A stretch of 64,000 bases of DNA from Didymodactylos carnosus (GCA_905250885.1 CAJNOQ010000163.1:1-64000), one strand, 5' to 3'; shown: positions 11,731 through 23,459, counted from the stretch's first letter. Notes: generated from the letters alone by a model not told the origin. Translations and numbers: made by a program.

Positions 11731-12134
11731 AAAATAATTTTTAATAACAGATTTTTTACTATTAGCAGTTAAAAAAATAATCAGAAGTATAAAAGGCACA
11801 AATATAAAACAACAATAAACAAATAATTAGAAGCGATAAATTAACAAATTAAAGCAAGAAGAAAGTGAGTATGCACTAGCCCAGCACTATATTATTTCTC
11901 GTAGTTCAATCGTACCCTTTAGTATCTATCTCTTTATGCAATTGTACTATTTATCTCTTCCAAAATTCCGAGTTATCGTCAGGGATGTGGCGATTAAAAA
12001 AAAATTAGATAGAGGAGGTGCAGCCGGCAAATTTTTCAAGCGCTCTTGCTCAATACATATATGCAGGCGTTTTCGCAAAGTCTAAAGAGGAGTCAGTCTT
12101 TAAAAAGCAAAATTTCCAAATCAGATCTACTGGG

Positions 12135-12564
12135 ACCTGTTTCTCAAAAAAACTTAAGTTTTACTTAAGTGAAAAATTTGACTTAAGTAAGATTTTTCTG
12201 CTAAGTGAGTTTCTCGAAAGTATCGTAACTTAAGGAACCTTTCAGCTACCCTTAAGTTTTCACTTAATTTTTTAAATGAAAAATTATTTATAATTTCTAA
12301 CTTCTATATTTTATGTTTTTTCGTAGTCAGACTCACAATAATTAAATAGAAAATAACTTTACGAGGATTTTGTTCAAAACGTTTCATCAAAATAATCTAA
12401 ATTTGTTAAAATATCAGTGGTTTTTACTGTATGACCTCTGTTTAACTTAAGTTTTTTTCAAAAACGCACTTAAGGGAAAACTTAAGTTTCACTTAAGTAC
12501 CACTTAATTTTTCCCTTAAAAATCCACTTAAGTAAATACTTAAGTTTTTTTGAGAAACAGAGGG
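12135..12564. mobile_element. CTTAAG-rich MITE with terminal inverted repeats
   Basis: The left end CCTGTTTCTCAAAAAAACTT (from about 12136) and the right end, its inverted form CTTAAGTTTTTTTGAGAAAC, bound about 430 bp. Both subterminal zones are packed with CTTAAG and ACTTAAGT, while the centre is plain AT-rich DNA. No transposase is present. The repeated subterminal motif could be the transposase binding site. Confidence 0.75.
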
Positions 12565-12895
12565 TCGTATCACGAAAAAGCTTAAATCGGGACTTAAATC
12601 TAAGTTTAAGACCGACTTGAGTCCGGGGACTTGAACCGTATCACGAAAAAGACTTAAGTTGGCGATTTGTTTACTTTTTAAAAGTCGTTGACAACAGTGA
12701 CAAACTTCTGATAAAAACCCGCAAAATAAAGAAATATTTATTTTCTAATTCTTAGAATGTCGTTTTCGTCGAATCGTATCGTTAAATGCCTGATCTATTC
12801 AAAAAATGTGTCAATGACTCAAGTCCGGCTTAAGTTTTCCGTCTTAACTTTAAGACTACATTTCCCATGACTTAAATTTTTTTGCAATATGACCC
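12565..12895. mobile_element. Second CTTAAG-type MITE, abutting the first
   Basis: The left end GTCGTATCACGAAAAAGCTT is matched, imperfectly, by the inverted right end GTCATATTGCAAAAAAATTT. Internally it has related blocks such as GACTTAAGT and GACTTGAGTCCGG. It starts at the last base of the preceding element, so the two families share a target preference or one inserted at the edge of the other. A poly-C run lies at the right boundary. Confidence 0.6.
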
Positions 12896-14336
12896 CCCCC
12901 CGACCCCTGAAGAAAAACCACCATTATTTTTTAAAAGTGGGAGGGTACACAGCCCATTGCACCCCCATCGGCACATCTCTGGTTAGCGTTTACTACAGAC
13001 AATAAACCTTCGTAAAAACAAATTTTTTTTAACAACAAGAAATACAAACATCGTACAGGTATCAGTCAGTCGCATATGATCAGTTGAACAAGATATTATT
13101 ATTTGTTTTATGTACCACCTTTTCTTCTTTTCAGTAATACAAAGTCATTGGATAAAAATTTTGAATTGAAACAAAATCAGAATGACATTTCAGTTTTTTC
13201 GCGAAAGTTAATATTACCGAGATATTCAAGATTTTGCACTATAGAGGAGCTGAGATTATCTCATCTTGTTTTCATTAAAAACTTTTATCGGAATGACTTT
13301 TTATTGGGAAAAAAAGAGAAAATAATACACAAACCAGAAGCCAACATTTTTATTTCTCTAGTTTTCAATTATAATGAATAACACTATGAAAATTTTCTAA
13401 TAACCATTGTTTTGGCTTTTTCCATTTGTCGGTTTTTTTTCTCTTGTAACTCAACTAAAAATCATCCAATAAAGATCTTGACATGTGAATGCATACAGCT
13501 AGAAAGTGTTCGCAACGATTGGTTTGTTAATGTAAATCACAAAAAATGGCGACAAACACGTGCAAATACGTGTTCTCTCTAAACAGCAACAGACGAGATA
13601 TGTGAGGGAGTTTGCTCACAATTTGAAAAAAAAATTTTCTCTTTCAGTTTTGTACCTAAGAATATATCAGATAAGATGTCTTTCTTTTCATCTCGTGCCA
13701 AATTTGTGCGTGGACTGTTGTCGCAGACATTGTCAAGAAGTGAAAAGAAAGGAAGACATCTTATTTGCTATATCGCTATTGATCTCGATTGTTTACTGCT
13801 AAATTTCGTCTAGCATTCTGACCTATACTTTAGTTCAAGTTGATTCTGCGATGGAACAATTCTTTACATTTTAGATAACATTTACTTTTTAAAAAGAAAT
13901 GTTTAGCAACGATACTGGACAGTCCGAAATGTAGAAAGTTAACGCTATTATTTGTGGTTCTCATTGTCTTAGAAAAATCTCTTTAACTTTATCTTTTCTA
14001 AATGCTGAAAGGTAAGCATGCGCTTGTATTATTAGTTCGTTAATTTTTTTATTTGATTTGTTTATCTCCGTTTATTTTGCTTATAAGTTCATCTCTTACT
14101 TTTTATCTGTTCTCTTTATCGTTTAGCGGGTACCATCATATTTCAGGTCGAGGATCTCTGATGATTCCTTTAGTTTCATAATAAAGTCTTATAGTTCGAG
14201 TGGAAACTGTTTTTTATATCAGAATAAATTTTTTTGTACGAATTAAAAAAATTCAAAAGTCTTCTAAGTATATATTGGTTATGATCGTAACCAAAGTTCT
14301 CGTTACACCTTTTTAACTACGGTACTAATTAGACTG
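12896..14336. other. Gene-free stretch
   Basis: Frames of 80-92 codons occur at 13103-13381 and 13560-13802 but resemble no family and have no splice support. Nothing else is recognised. Confidence 0.4.
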
Positions 14337-14531
14337 GAGATCGTTTTATCAATATTAACTTAAGTAGCTGCTTAACTTAAGTTGTCGGTCTTAACTAAGC
14401 AGTCACTTGTCTTAAGTCCATGCTTATATTGAACGCTACTATCAGTCGAGAAACTATTAAGTGTTTTGTATCAACACACGCTTAACTTAAGTTATTGTAC
14501 AACTAATGAATATTGTTGATAAAACGATCTC
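14337..14531. mobile_element. Small inverted-repeat element with CTTAAG motifs
   Basis: Ends GAGATCGTTTTATCAATATT and, inverted, GAGATCGTTTTATCAACAAT enclose about 195 bp with AACTTAAGTT near both ends. It is related in motif content to the elements at 12.1-12.9 kb but has different ends. Confidence 0.7.
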
Positions 14532-15080
14532 TTGAGTGTAAAAGCCTAATAGTTCGCACCAGTATGTTCCTTTAGATGACAGCCATAGATGTTGTTTGTA
14601 GAAAGAAAATGTAAAAAAAATACAAAAATGAAAGTACAATGGCAGTAATCCGTATAAAGCGCCTCACATTTCCGTGAACCTTCGGTGGTGGCGAAAAGAC
14701 GAATTCTATTTTGTAGATATTACTTTTCACAACCTTTTCAACATAAGGTTAATTAGATATCTCGATAAGTCTGTGTTTTATTGCTGATGCATTTTCATTT
14801 CTTTAAGATAAACCTTCCATCACGTTTGAAAAATGATGTGTTGAAAGCAAAATTGATTCTACAAAACTCATTAGAAATCATATTCTTATTTCAATGATCG
14901 CTGTTAAGTACTACATGTCTATTGAGATGCCATTGCATAATCAGATCCTTTGGAACCGTATTAAAAAAAATGAATTTTAAATGACGCAATTTTTTGGCTC
15001 TATCTCTGTTCCCGAGATGTCGCCAAACATCAAAATTGGGCAGCTAAGGTTTCCCAAAAGGCTTAGTCAGATTAGATGGT

Positions 15081-15329
15081 ACAGAGCTCTGAATGATTCC
15101 TTTCGGTAGAAAAATGCTATGGCTTTGACAGTACAGACCCGAATTTTTGAAGTTTTGTATTACTTGTTAACATGAAAAATTTTTTCTCAAAATCTCTAAA
15201 AATTTCTTTCAAACTTTTCATGGATTCTGAGTTTTATTTGCCTTCCAAAACGAAACTAAGAATCTGGCCTTGTGCTGTCAAAGTGACAATATTTTCATTC
15301 CAAAGAAAACCATTCTGAGCTCTATAGCA
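15081..15329. mobile_element. Foldback element
   Basis: The arm at about 15081-15140 (AGAGCTCTGAATG..TTC, then GCT.TGGCTTTGACAGTAC) is repeated inverted at about 15268-15329. About 60 bp of arm is recognisable, moderately diverged. The spacer is non-coding. Some weaker similarity extends outward on both sides, so the true element may be larger. Confidence 0.6.
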
Positions 15330-17720
15330 CCTAAACTGAGTGATAATTTCGGCAAATTCTTAGAGCAGCGAGGAGAACAATCGACTTTGAGATTTAAGAA
15401 CGCTAATATATGGTACAGATTTTAGGGCCCTTAGAAAAACTATTGCAATTTTTAATCAAAGCATCAGAGTTGGAAGACATCTCATTTTAATTACAAACTG
15501 ATTCCAGTAGAATCGTTTTTGGTTCTAGTTTGTTGCTGAAATGTCAGAATTTCAGAAACCTTTGACATTGACATATACAGTATGGATTCTAAGATTAGAC
15601 ATCTTGAACTATCCAATCATGTGCTTATCACCTTTTTATGAAAAACTATATATTGCTGACAGGAGGGAAGCTCTTAACGAATGATTGAATAAAACATTTT
15701 TTATTGAGAAATCTGCAAGAGATGATCCAGAATAAAGTTTTCCAAATAGTATACTTCAGAAAATGTGTCATATAGTTGATTTATCAGTCTTGATTGTTTT
15801 TCATCCAGTATTATGATTTAACCAAATTGTTTTAATAAATCTTTATCATTCAATGTTACTCATGCTAAACATTTTTTCAGAGCTATATCAGAACGAGTGT
15901 TGATCAATGGATATTAAGAGTACGGTAATCACTTTACGAAGTGAAAAACCGTTTCCGGAGGAACAATATGTTTATTAAACTTTGTTTGTGCTCAATATTC
16001 TTAATAGAAAATTTTTCTACGTGGAAAGTTGGTAATTTGTTTTTTGAAACTTTAATGTCCTGCCTGATAGTGTAAAAATGAAATTAACAAAGAAAAAGGA
16101 CTATTTCCGATAGATACTTTATAGAAACTATTTATGACAAATTTTCAGAAAAAAAAACAGGCTTAATGAGTGAAAACGGACTGAGATACAAGCAGTAAAT
16201 AAACTTACCCATTTATTCTGGACCACGCGCTATTGTTGTAAACAAAAATGAGAAATCTCAAATAATTAAGGATAAACTTCAACATAATAATTTTTTTATA
16301 GAATTACAATGGTAATAGGTTACTTACAAAACTATCTTGATACTAAAAACTTTTATTCTTTGACTAATATAGTACACACGAAAATCGAACAACGTTTGAA
16401 ATTGATTACTATGGATTATTAAAACTGGAATCGAATGAATTAGATTGAATTGATTTATTTGATCTAAGCTGTTGTTTATTAATGGTGATGTAATAGAAAA
16501 AACAAAAATGGATAACAGCAAACGAAATGAGGCACCATTTAAGACATAAAGTACTAGCGAATCTTTATGATACATGTTGTACACTGGGAATAAATATCGT
16601 AAATGACATATAGCAATAGAGCCATGATGGAGTAACAAACAGAGAGATTTATTTATTTATACGATTAAATATTCGCACCGATGACATTAGTCGATGTTTC
16701 AAATGATACAAATATCGGATAGAATCATGATGACAGCTTTGAACATTCTATCGCATTTATAGCTAATGAGTTTTGTCTGCTAGAATAATGTTTGGGAAAT
16801 TTATATTTTATTAACTCATTGTATAGTGAGAAGAAGAATTGTTTCTATAAGCTCTAAATAAGCCCACTGTATCGGGGTTTAATCAGTCGAATTTAGATAA
16901 GCACAAAAATTGCAGCAGCGGTAATAGTTCTTCAGATTCCAATGGTTGCTCAGAATACATCCCCTCTTGTTTTGAGTTTCTGGTACAAGATGAAGGAAGC
17001 ATCGAATAGGCTTGAGATTTTTATCGGAGCTAGAATTTCGAAAAAGAAAATCAAGATGTTTTTGCGCAAAAGTATCTAAACAAGCCTTGCATGGGTTTTC
17101 TGAGGAACTAGGGTATTCACTGCCGACCCGATCCTCTGAATAAAATATTGTTTGATAAAAATTCAGGACTAGAGCCGCCTCCTCAGCGACTTTTCATCGG
17201 AAATTTTTTTTCAAAATTATACTTTATTTTATACTTGTTAAAAGTATGCAGAATAATCTCGCTCGGTTTTTTTTCTTTTATTTTGAAACATTTTCGATCA
17301 ATTAATTTGTCTGCTTCATCAACAGCGCTGCTTGAAAGACGGTCAAAAACAACTAATCTTTTTTCCATGATACGATCGTAATAATTTATCTATCTCATCA
17401 AGATGCAAAGTTCAAGGAAAGAATTTATGTCCCGATGAAAAGAATAGACTTACAATGAGTTTTCTTTTTCTTGTTAGATTATTATCTACTTCTATATACT
17501 TCGATTTTTTGTAGCGACAAAAGGTAATTTTAACTACAGGCTCTAATTAGTGTGTTTGTATGTATGCAAAATTTTGCCAACTACGATACGATTAGCTGCC
17601 ATACTAGATCAGATCTAATTTGCTTTTGTTTTTGTTAATACACTGAATGATTTTTTTATGTAATTCATTTGATTAATATAGCTATTTCTATCAAAATCGG
17701 ACTCTAAAAATGGAATATTG
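15330..17720. other. Gene-free stretch
   Basis: AT-rich DNA with short frames only (for example 16324-16638, minus, 104 codons, hydrophobic but unlike any family I know). No coding sequence or repeat is supported. Confidence 0.4.
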
Positions 17721-17727
17721 CTTTTTT

Positions 17728-17748
17728 TAACTATGAGTTTTCGAACAG
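17728..17748 (+). promoter_or_regulatory. Possible 3' splice acceptor before anmK start
   Basis: A T-rich run ends in CGAACAG at 17742-17748, eight bases before the anmK ATG. It could accept a spliced leader (known in rotifers) or a 5'-UTR intron. No donor exon was identified, so this is only an inference. Confidence 0.3.
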
Positions 17749-17755
17749 GTTCGAA

Positions 17756-18865
17756 ATGTCAAGAATTATTGGGTTAATGTCTGGAAGTTCATTAGATGGA
17801 CTAGATATTGTGGATGTTGAATTTGTTGAAAAGAATAATAATTGGACGTTTGTAATTCATCATGCTTTAACTATTCCATATACTGATGAATGGTATGAAA
17901 AATTATCGAATGCAATGAATTTAGATACTCGTTCTTACTTGTTATTGACTACATCTTATGGTTCTTATATTGGTGATTGTATAAATGAATTTATAAAACA
18001 ATTTTCTATCAATAAATCGGATATTGATTTAATTTGTTCACATGGTCACACTGTTTATCATGAACCATCGAATAGAATGACATCACAAATTGGAGATGGT
18101 GCATCAATTGTTGCTCGTACAAATCTAAGAGTTGTCAATGATTTACGTTCAATGGATGTTGCTTTAGGTGGACAGGGTGCACCGATAGTTCCTATTGGTG
18201 AAAAGTATTTATTCTCAAATTATCGTTTATTACTAAATATTGGCGGTATAACAAATATATCTGTACAAAATAAAGATGGAAAATATATTGCATTTGATAT
18301 TTGTCCTGCTAATCGAATTTTAAATAAATTAGCTAAAAATCAAGATGAAACATACAAATACGATGATAGAGGCAAATTAGCATCTAGTGGAGTAATTAAT
18401 CAAAATTTACTAAATGATCTTAATCAATTGGATTATTATAAAAAATCATATCCAAAATCATTGTCAAATTCATTTGGTTTAGATACTGTGTACCCAATAA
18501 TAGAAAACTATGCACAAATGAAAACGAATGATAAACTTGCTACTTATAATGAACACATTGTTGTTCAAATAATAAATGCGATACAAATGGTATATGAAAA
18601 TGAAAATGAGAATTTTAATAATTGTAAACTACTAATCACAGGTGGTGGAGGACATAACGATTTTCTGATCGAAAGGCTTATCGAAGAATTAAAACGTTCA
18701 TTTATGATTCAAGTTTATTTACCAGAAGCAAATGTTATTGATTATAAAGAAGCACTTATAATGGCTTTTATTGGATTGCTACGACTACAAAATAAGCCCA
18801 ATATTTTAGCCTCTGTTACTGGTGCAGAACATGATAGTGTTGGTGGTTCTCTTTGGAGTGTTTGA
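17756..18865 (+). CDS. anmK: Anhydro-N-acetylmuramic acid kinase, bacterial type
   Basis: Intronless 369-aa frame, the full length of bacterial AnmK. The enzyme opens the 1,6-anhydro ring of anhMurNAc and phosphorylates it, giving MurNAc-6-phosphate in peptidoglycan recycling. Family marks in order: N-terminal phosphate loop IGLMSGSSLDGLD (residues about 5-17), SHGHTVYHEP (about 94-103), SQIGDGASIVA, the catalytic block LRSMDVALGGQGAPIVP (about 129-145, with the Asp that activates water), LNIGGITNIS (about 158-167), ITGGGGHNDFLIERL near residue 295, and the C-terminal TGAEHDSVGGSLW. All key blocks look intact. Base composition and codon use match the animal genes around it, so a transfer from bacteria would be old and ameliorated. 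A eukaryotic-type AATAAA follows. Animals lack peptidoglycan, so it may serve to use bacterial cell-wall sugars from food. Confidence 0.93.
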   Translation: MSRIIGLMSGSSLDGLDIVDVEFVEKNNNWTFVIHHALTIPYTDEWYEKLSNAMNLDTRSYLLLTTSYGSYIGDCINEFIKQFSINKSDIDLICSHGHTVYHEPSNRMTSQIGDGASIVARTNLRVVNDLRSMDVALGGQGAPIVPIGEKYLFSNYRLLLNIGGITNISVQNKDGKYIAFDICPANRILNKLAKNQDETYKYDDRGKLASSGVINQNLLNDLNQLDYYKKSYPKSLSNSFGLDTVYPIIENYAQMKTNDKLATYNEHIVVQIINAIQMVYENENENFNNCKLLITGGGGHNDFLIERLIEELKRSFMIQVYLPEANVIDYKEALIMAFIGLLRLQNKPNILASVTGAEHDSVGGSLWSV

Positions 18866-19016
18866 CGATACGTTTCTTTTTTGTTTTGTTTTAAGTACTC
18901 AAAAAGTTCACATAAGAACAATGACGAATACACGTTTTCATCTGGGCATTCAGATACTGTTAGTTTTTCGAGCTTGTTAAGATTGCTAGACGTATTTTTC
19001 ACGGTAGTAGTAAAGA

Positions 19017-19022
19017 AATAAA
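19017..19022 (+). terminator. Poly(A) signal for anmK
   Basis: AATAAA about 150 nt past the anmK stop, supporting expression as a eukaryotic transcript. Confidence 0.5.
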
Positions 19023-19667
19023 ACGTAATCTTCTGTTTATTTTCAAAATATAACTTTTTTTGTTAAAATTAATAATCATAAAAATACCGGTGTTATTTTC
19101 TTTGATTTTGAATTGTAAGATATTTAACTGTTTCGGACATATGTATAACCATTGAATACTATAATTTACTTAAATGTACATCCAATAAAGTTCGAACAAT
19201 TGTTAGATGCTGGGATCTAAGAAGGTCCCGATTGAGTATAATATGAGACATTGCACCCTCTTGGTTTATAATCGTTTCATCAGATAAAATGGATCTAAGA
19301 TGACACAATGGCATTGCATTCATTTCAGTAAGAAAAGTTGGAAAATATTGAGTGAACAAAAATTTGATCCACTCGTTAATGTAATTCTGGGTACGCCGGT
19401 GGAATAACAGACTGGCTTTTCTTTTTTTCACTGTTCTGGACGTAAAATCAAATTATTTCTCTGTAATCTAAAATTAAGCCGATCGCAGAGTGTGAACAAA
19501 TTCTATTAGATGACTAAACTGCCACAGAATCACGAGTGAAGTTAAATCTTTCCTCACATGCATTTTTACACTATTTCATCAATCTTCTAACATTCTATAA
19601 TTAATAACGCAAGTTATAGTCAATCTATATCACAATTATTTGATTCCTTTTATTCTTTTCTGCTCAT

Positions 19668-21689
19668 ATGTTAGTGATGACATCATCGAAAGTATATACA
19701 AACGATTCACCAATAAATTTTGATTCAATACTTTGGTCAGATATTTGGAATTATTTATTCACAAATTTACAACTGAAACGAAATAACAATGAAAATCTTA
19801 TTGAATTGAAAACACATTTAACAAACCGTATTTCTATGGTCCAACGGGAATTATCAAAGCCCACATCAATGGTTAATGATTATTTACAATGGGTTCGATC
19901 ACACCATAAAAATATCAAAATGGTAACAAAACCAATACCGTTATCGATTCTTGGTAATATATATTCTGATTTGATTGTTGATTAAAATAATTAGCGTATA
20001 TTATTCGTGTCTAGTGATTTGTCTAACATTTGGGTTCGATTCTATCTTGTTAAAACCATATGTCCCTCTCTTTCTCTAGGATCAAATGTGAGAGAAGGTG
20101 AACTGATTGATGTACGTATTTCATGTCGTGGTCCGGATGATAAATATTATGATCGCGATCCGTTATTACGTCAACGTTTGCCTCGAGGTTGTACATTAAT
20201 TAATTGCGATTTAAAAGATGAAAAAGATAAACGTTTGGATTTTGGATTATTTGCATTGCGAAAATTTACAGGTGGTTTAGGGGATGATGATGATCGACAA
20301 GAAGATAATCGAGCGTGGTTAAACTATTTTTTAATTCATCCACATGATGCAAAACAAATTATTTGTACACAAAAGATTAACGGTAAATTAATAAATTTAA
20401 TTGATTCTTTATATATTTATTTAGTATTATTTCAGGCGAAGCAGCTCATTTATCGTGTTTTTCGCTCAATAATCGTTTAATTCTATGTGCTGGTTCAAAA
20501 AATGTACATCTATGTTTTCGTAATCATTCAGATATTGATTTATATGGTAACGATGTATGTTATTCTTATGCAAGTTCATTTTGTCATACAATTTTAAACA
20601 CATTATCAAAAATGTCCGATCATGGTGCAATGTTATTAAATTTTTTATGCGAAACACGTTATACAGCTATATTTGAAATATTAAATTACGCTCATCAACA
20701 TGTTGTTAATTTAGAATATTTAAAAGATTCAGCATCAGAATTAAAATTTATCACATTCAGTGAAGTGCCTCAAAATTTTGATTCAGTAGTAACAAACTTA
20801 TGTTCACTACCACCTGATTACAGTATTGAAATAGCAAGATGTTTACATTTATCAACAACCAATTATGATATTATTGAAAACAAACAAGATATTCTGAATG
20901 AATATTTATTATCAATCAAATATCGCCATGAATGTGAAGGTGCGACTCCCATAATAATTACATTGTCAATCTAAGAAAATAAATTGAAATCTTTCTTCTT
21001 ACACATACATTTGTCTTTTTAGTAATAGGTTTTATTGAAATTCTTAATATCCTTCATTTTTAGGTAGTGTTTTATATTTTCTTGATGATAATGATCGTGT
21101 TGTTGGTTTATTGAAAAAGAAGACAATTTGGTATGTTATATTACGTGCAATTCGAGAGAAAACTCGTCCAATGTGTTCACATTGGGAAAAGTCACGAAAG
21201 ATGGACTTATCAGAAACATTATCTAAAACTGAAAAACGTTTATGTGAAATTCAAGGTTGGCTAAAATATTCTGATGAAATTTTAAAATGTTGGACAGATT
21301 TAGCTTGTCAATTTATTAAATGGTTATCAAATGAAATTAAAAAGAAAACAATAAGTGTGAAAGACATATCTGATCATTATCCAATCGTATGGACAAAGTT
21401 TTTAAATGAAACAAATAGTAACGATAATTTTATGACTAAATATATGAATAATTTGACATCCAACGATAATGTATGGAAACAATTGAATGAAATTAAAACT
21501 AGTAGTATCACGACAAAGGATCAATATACATCAAGACAAGGAAGAAAAACAAAACAACCGAGTGGAGATGTTACGGTAGCAGACGATGACAATGTTGATA
21601 TTAATGTTCGAAGTTTGCATCTATTCGATAAAGAAGAGAGCGACACAGTAGAAGACGAAGAAAAAAGTGATCAAGATGATAATAAATGA
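19668..21689 (+). CDS. T4 RNA ligase 1-like nucleotidyltransferase (four exons)
   Basis: Exons are 19668-19953, 20080-20382, 20436-20939 and 21064-21689. All introns (126, 53, 124 nt) are GT..AG and in phase, giving 572 aa. The spliced protein carries the covalent nucleotidyltransferase motifs in order. Motif I is KINGEAAHLS (about residue 193, Lys being the expected AMP-linked residue), and it appears only when exons 2 and 3 are joined. Then come ILCAGSKNVHLCFR, motif III TAIFEILNYAHQHVV, motif IV ECEGSVLYFLD (across the exon 3/4 junction) and motif V LLKKKTIWYVILRA. This pattern fits the RNA ligase 1 branch better than DNA ligases or capping enzymes. The C-terminus is helical, then acidic (EESDTVEDEEKSDQDD), possibly disordered. 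No signal peptide is seen. Substrate unknown: RNA repair or tRNA ligation is the family expectation, not shown here. A second ATG lies three codons in. Confidence 0.75.
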
Positions 21690-22059
21690 CACGTGTGATG
21701 TGTTCTTTTCTATTTTCATCTATTGATAGTGTGATATAAGACAAACTTTTTAGTTTTATAACTATTATTGTTGTTGTTGTTATTTACTTGTATTAACGCT
21801 CAATTGTACGCGCCAACACGCACATAATTCAGTTCATCTAGTTAGTTGAGGAGATCCTGTAGGATTTTCTCGGTTATAGTTAATTGTAGATTAGATGGAA
21901 GCGGATGGTACTCAGTTTTCTCTAATCTAATAAGATTACCTTTTTGAGATCCTAAATGCGAATGCGTTCAAAAGAGTCAGATCTTGCATCTTACATAACC
22001 GATATAAATTTTATAATACAAGATCTAACTATTGAGAACGGATTCACATTTTAATACTC

Positions 22060-22600
22060 AAAATGGTAAGTTCATTAGAGAAGTGATTGGTAAGTGCTTC
22101 AAGTACTCGAAGAGAAGGACGCCGCAGGTATCTAAAAACTATCAGAAGGACTTGCAGACAATTTGCAAGTACTTATCATATTACTGGCGCTTGTACTTCG
22201 TTAACACTAGAACGCCCGTAGCGGTCATTTTGACTGTTTTGTGATTTTTATCCTTAATAAAACAAACTGCATACAATTTATTTAAAAATAAATTATGTCA
22301 TAACTTTTAATTTGTCCCACAAAAATTATTTTTTGCAGAATTTTTAATTCAGTTTTTAATTCAGAACCATTTTTAAGTATAAAATTTAAAAAAAAACAGT
22401 AACAGTCAAAATGACCACTTTGGGCGTTCTAGGTCATGAAAATTTCCGGGCGTTCTAGTGTTAAGTACTTGTCAAGCTAATCAAGTACTTGTATTCCTTA
22501 AACTATTTGATAAGTACCTTTTTTCCTTGCAAAAAACTTCAGATACCCTGAACATTACTTACCCAAATACTTCCCTAAGTACTTGATCTCAAGTACATTC
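22060..22600. repeat. Old inverted repeat rich in AGTACTT, host of a nested insertion
   Basis: On both sides of the piggyBac-like element the sequence is full of AAGTACTT/CAAGTACTTG words. The left part (GGTAAGTGCTTCAAGTACT.., GGTATCT) is imperfectly matched by the inverted right part (GGGTAAGTA.., GGGTATCTGAAG). It looks like a diverged foldback element split by the younger insertion. Boundaries are approximate. Confidence 0.45.
22201..22464. mobile_element. piggyBac-like MITE with TTAA target duplication
   Basis: The element at 22205-22460 begins CACTAGAACGCCCG and ends with the exact inverse CGGGCGTTCTAGTG, flanked on both sides by TTAA (22201-22204, 22461-22464). A subterminal pair, CGGTCATTTTGACTG and CAGTCAAAATGACC, is also inverted. 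TTAA duplication is the hallmark of piggyBac-type transposition. The 256-bp interior has no coding capacity, so it is non-autonomous. It sits inside the AGTACTT-rich repeat. Confidence 0.8.
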
Positions 22601-22899
22601 ACTAGGGATGCTCGATTTATACATGATAATTTCAAAGAAAGGTCATATTATAATTATTTAGTTAAATTATTATTTCGTACTGATATACCAGATAACGTCA
22701 TGTCATATTAGAAACTAAGCAAATAAACATTCCAAAAAGAAATATGTTCACGTTTGTTTTTATCATTTTGTTTCTATTTCAGTTTCTAATATATTCTTGT
22801 TAGTCTCAAGATATAGAAGAATTCCTTTATTTTATCTCAAATTGATATCTTGACGATTATTTTGTTCGTATGTGGTCTGATATGATGATGTTGGGCTCA

Positions 22900-23459
22900 A
22901 TAGGTGCGAATAATACCACACAATAGCCACGTGTATTAGAATATTATTGAAAACTATTTGCATCTGATGATATTAATGATGATAATATGGATACACAACA
23001 ACAGTATGACGTACCATATTAAAACGTTTTCCATTAATTCGACATGAACAAACTGATACAAATGCTTATGTTGAAGAATAACAACTTTTTAGGCGTGAGT
23101 AAAGATCTTTCAAAAGTTTTATGAAAAAAAATCAAACATTTCAATATAGTGGGAATCTTCTAAGTTATTTAATAGTATTCTTGACGCGTGAAAACTATTT
23201 TGATGGTTCAGAGCATTTGTACGAATTTTATTAAAATAATCGACAATATTTGATTAATCCTTTAACAGACGGACTCATGGTGTTACTCATTTTGCGTGTA
23301 CAACGAAAAGATTCGGAAAAATTTATAGAAGTAATACAAATGGCTGATGAATTGAACTATAAATGTTTACCACAAGCAATGGGATTGTTGCGTAAAAATA
23401 TCAAATTAAATGCAAAATTAAGATCAAATTTAAAAGAAATGTATCTAAAACGAATCTAA
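22900..23459 (+). pseudogene. Decayed gene of unrecognised family
   Basis: Two coding-like stretches are visible with several stops and a frame change. One at about 22950-23090 reads FASDDINDDNMDTQQQYDVP and, in another frame, LKRFPLIRHEQTDTNAYVEE. A longer one at about 23188-23459 reads ENYFDGSEHLYEFY, a stop, then NNRQYLINPLTDGLMVLLIL and a charged helical C-terminus ending MYLKRI. Amino-acid composition is protein-like, unlike the random frames nearby. The last stretch ends in a natural stop. I do not recognise the family. Confidence 0.45.

Noticed and set aside
16324-16638. 104-codon hydrophobic minus-strand frame
   Set aside because: Looks like a membrane segment by AT-richness alone. 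No receptor motif or conserved block.
17183-17368. Frame with AVDEADKLID, resembling a DEAD-box motif II
   Set aside because: Only this one short likeness. The other helicase motifs are absent in all frames around it.
19159-19431. 90-codon minus-strand frame
   Set aside because: Protein-like in part, but no family match, no splice partner and no similarity elsewhere in the window. Not strong enough to call.
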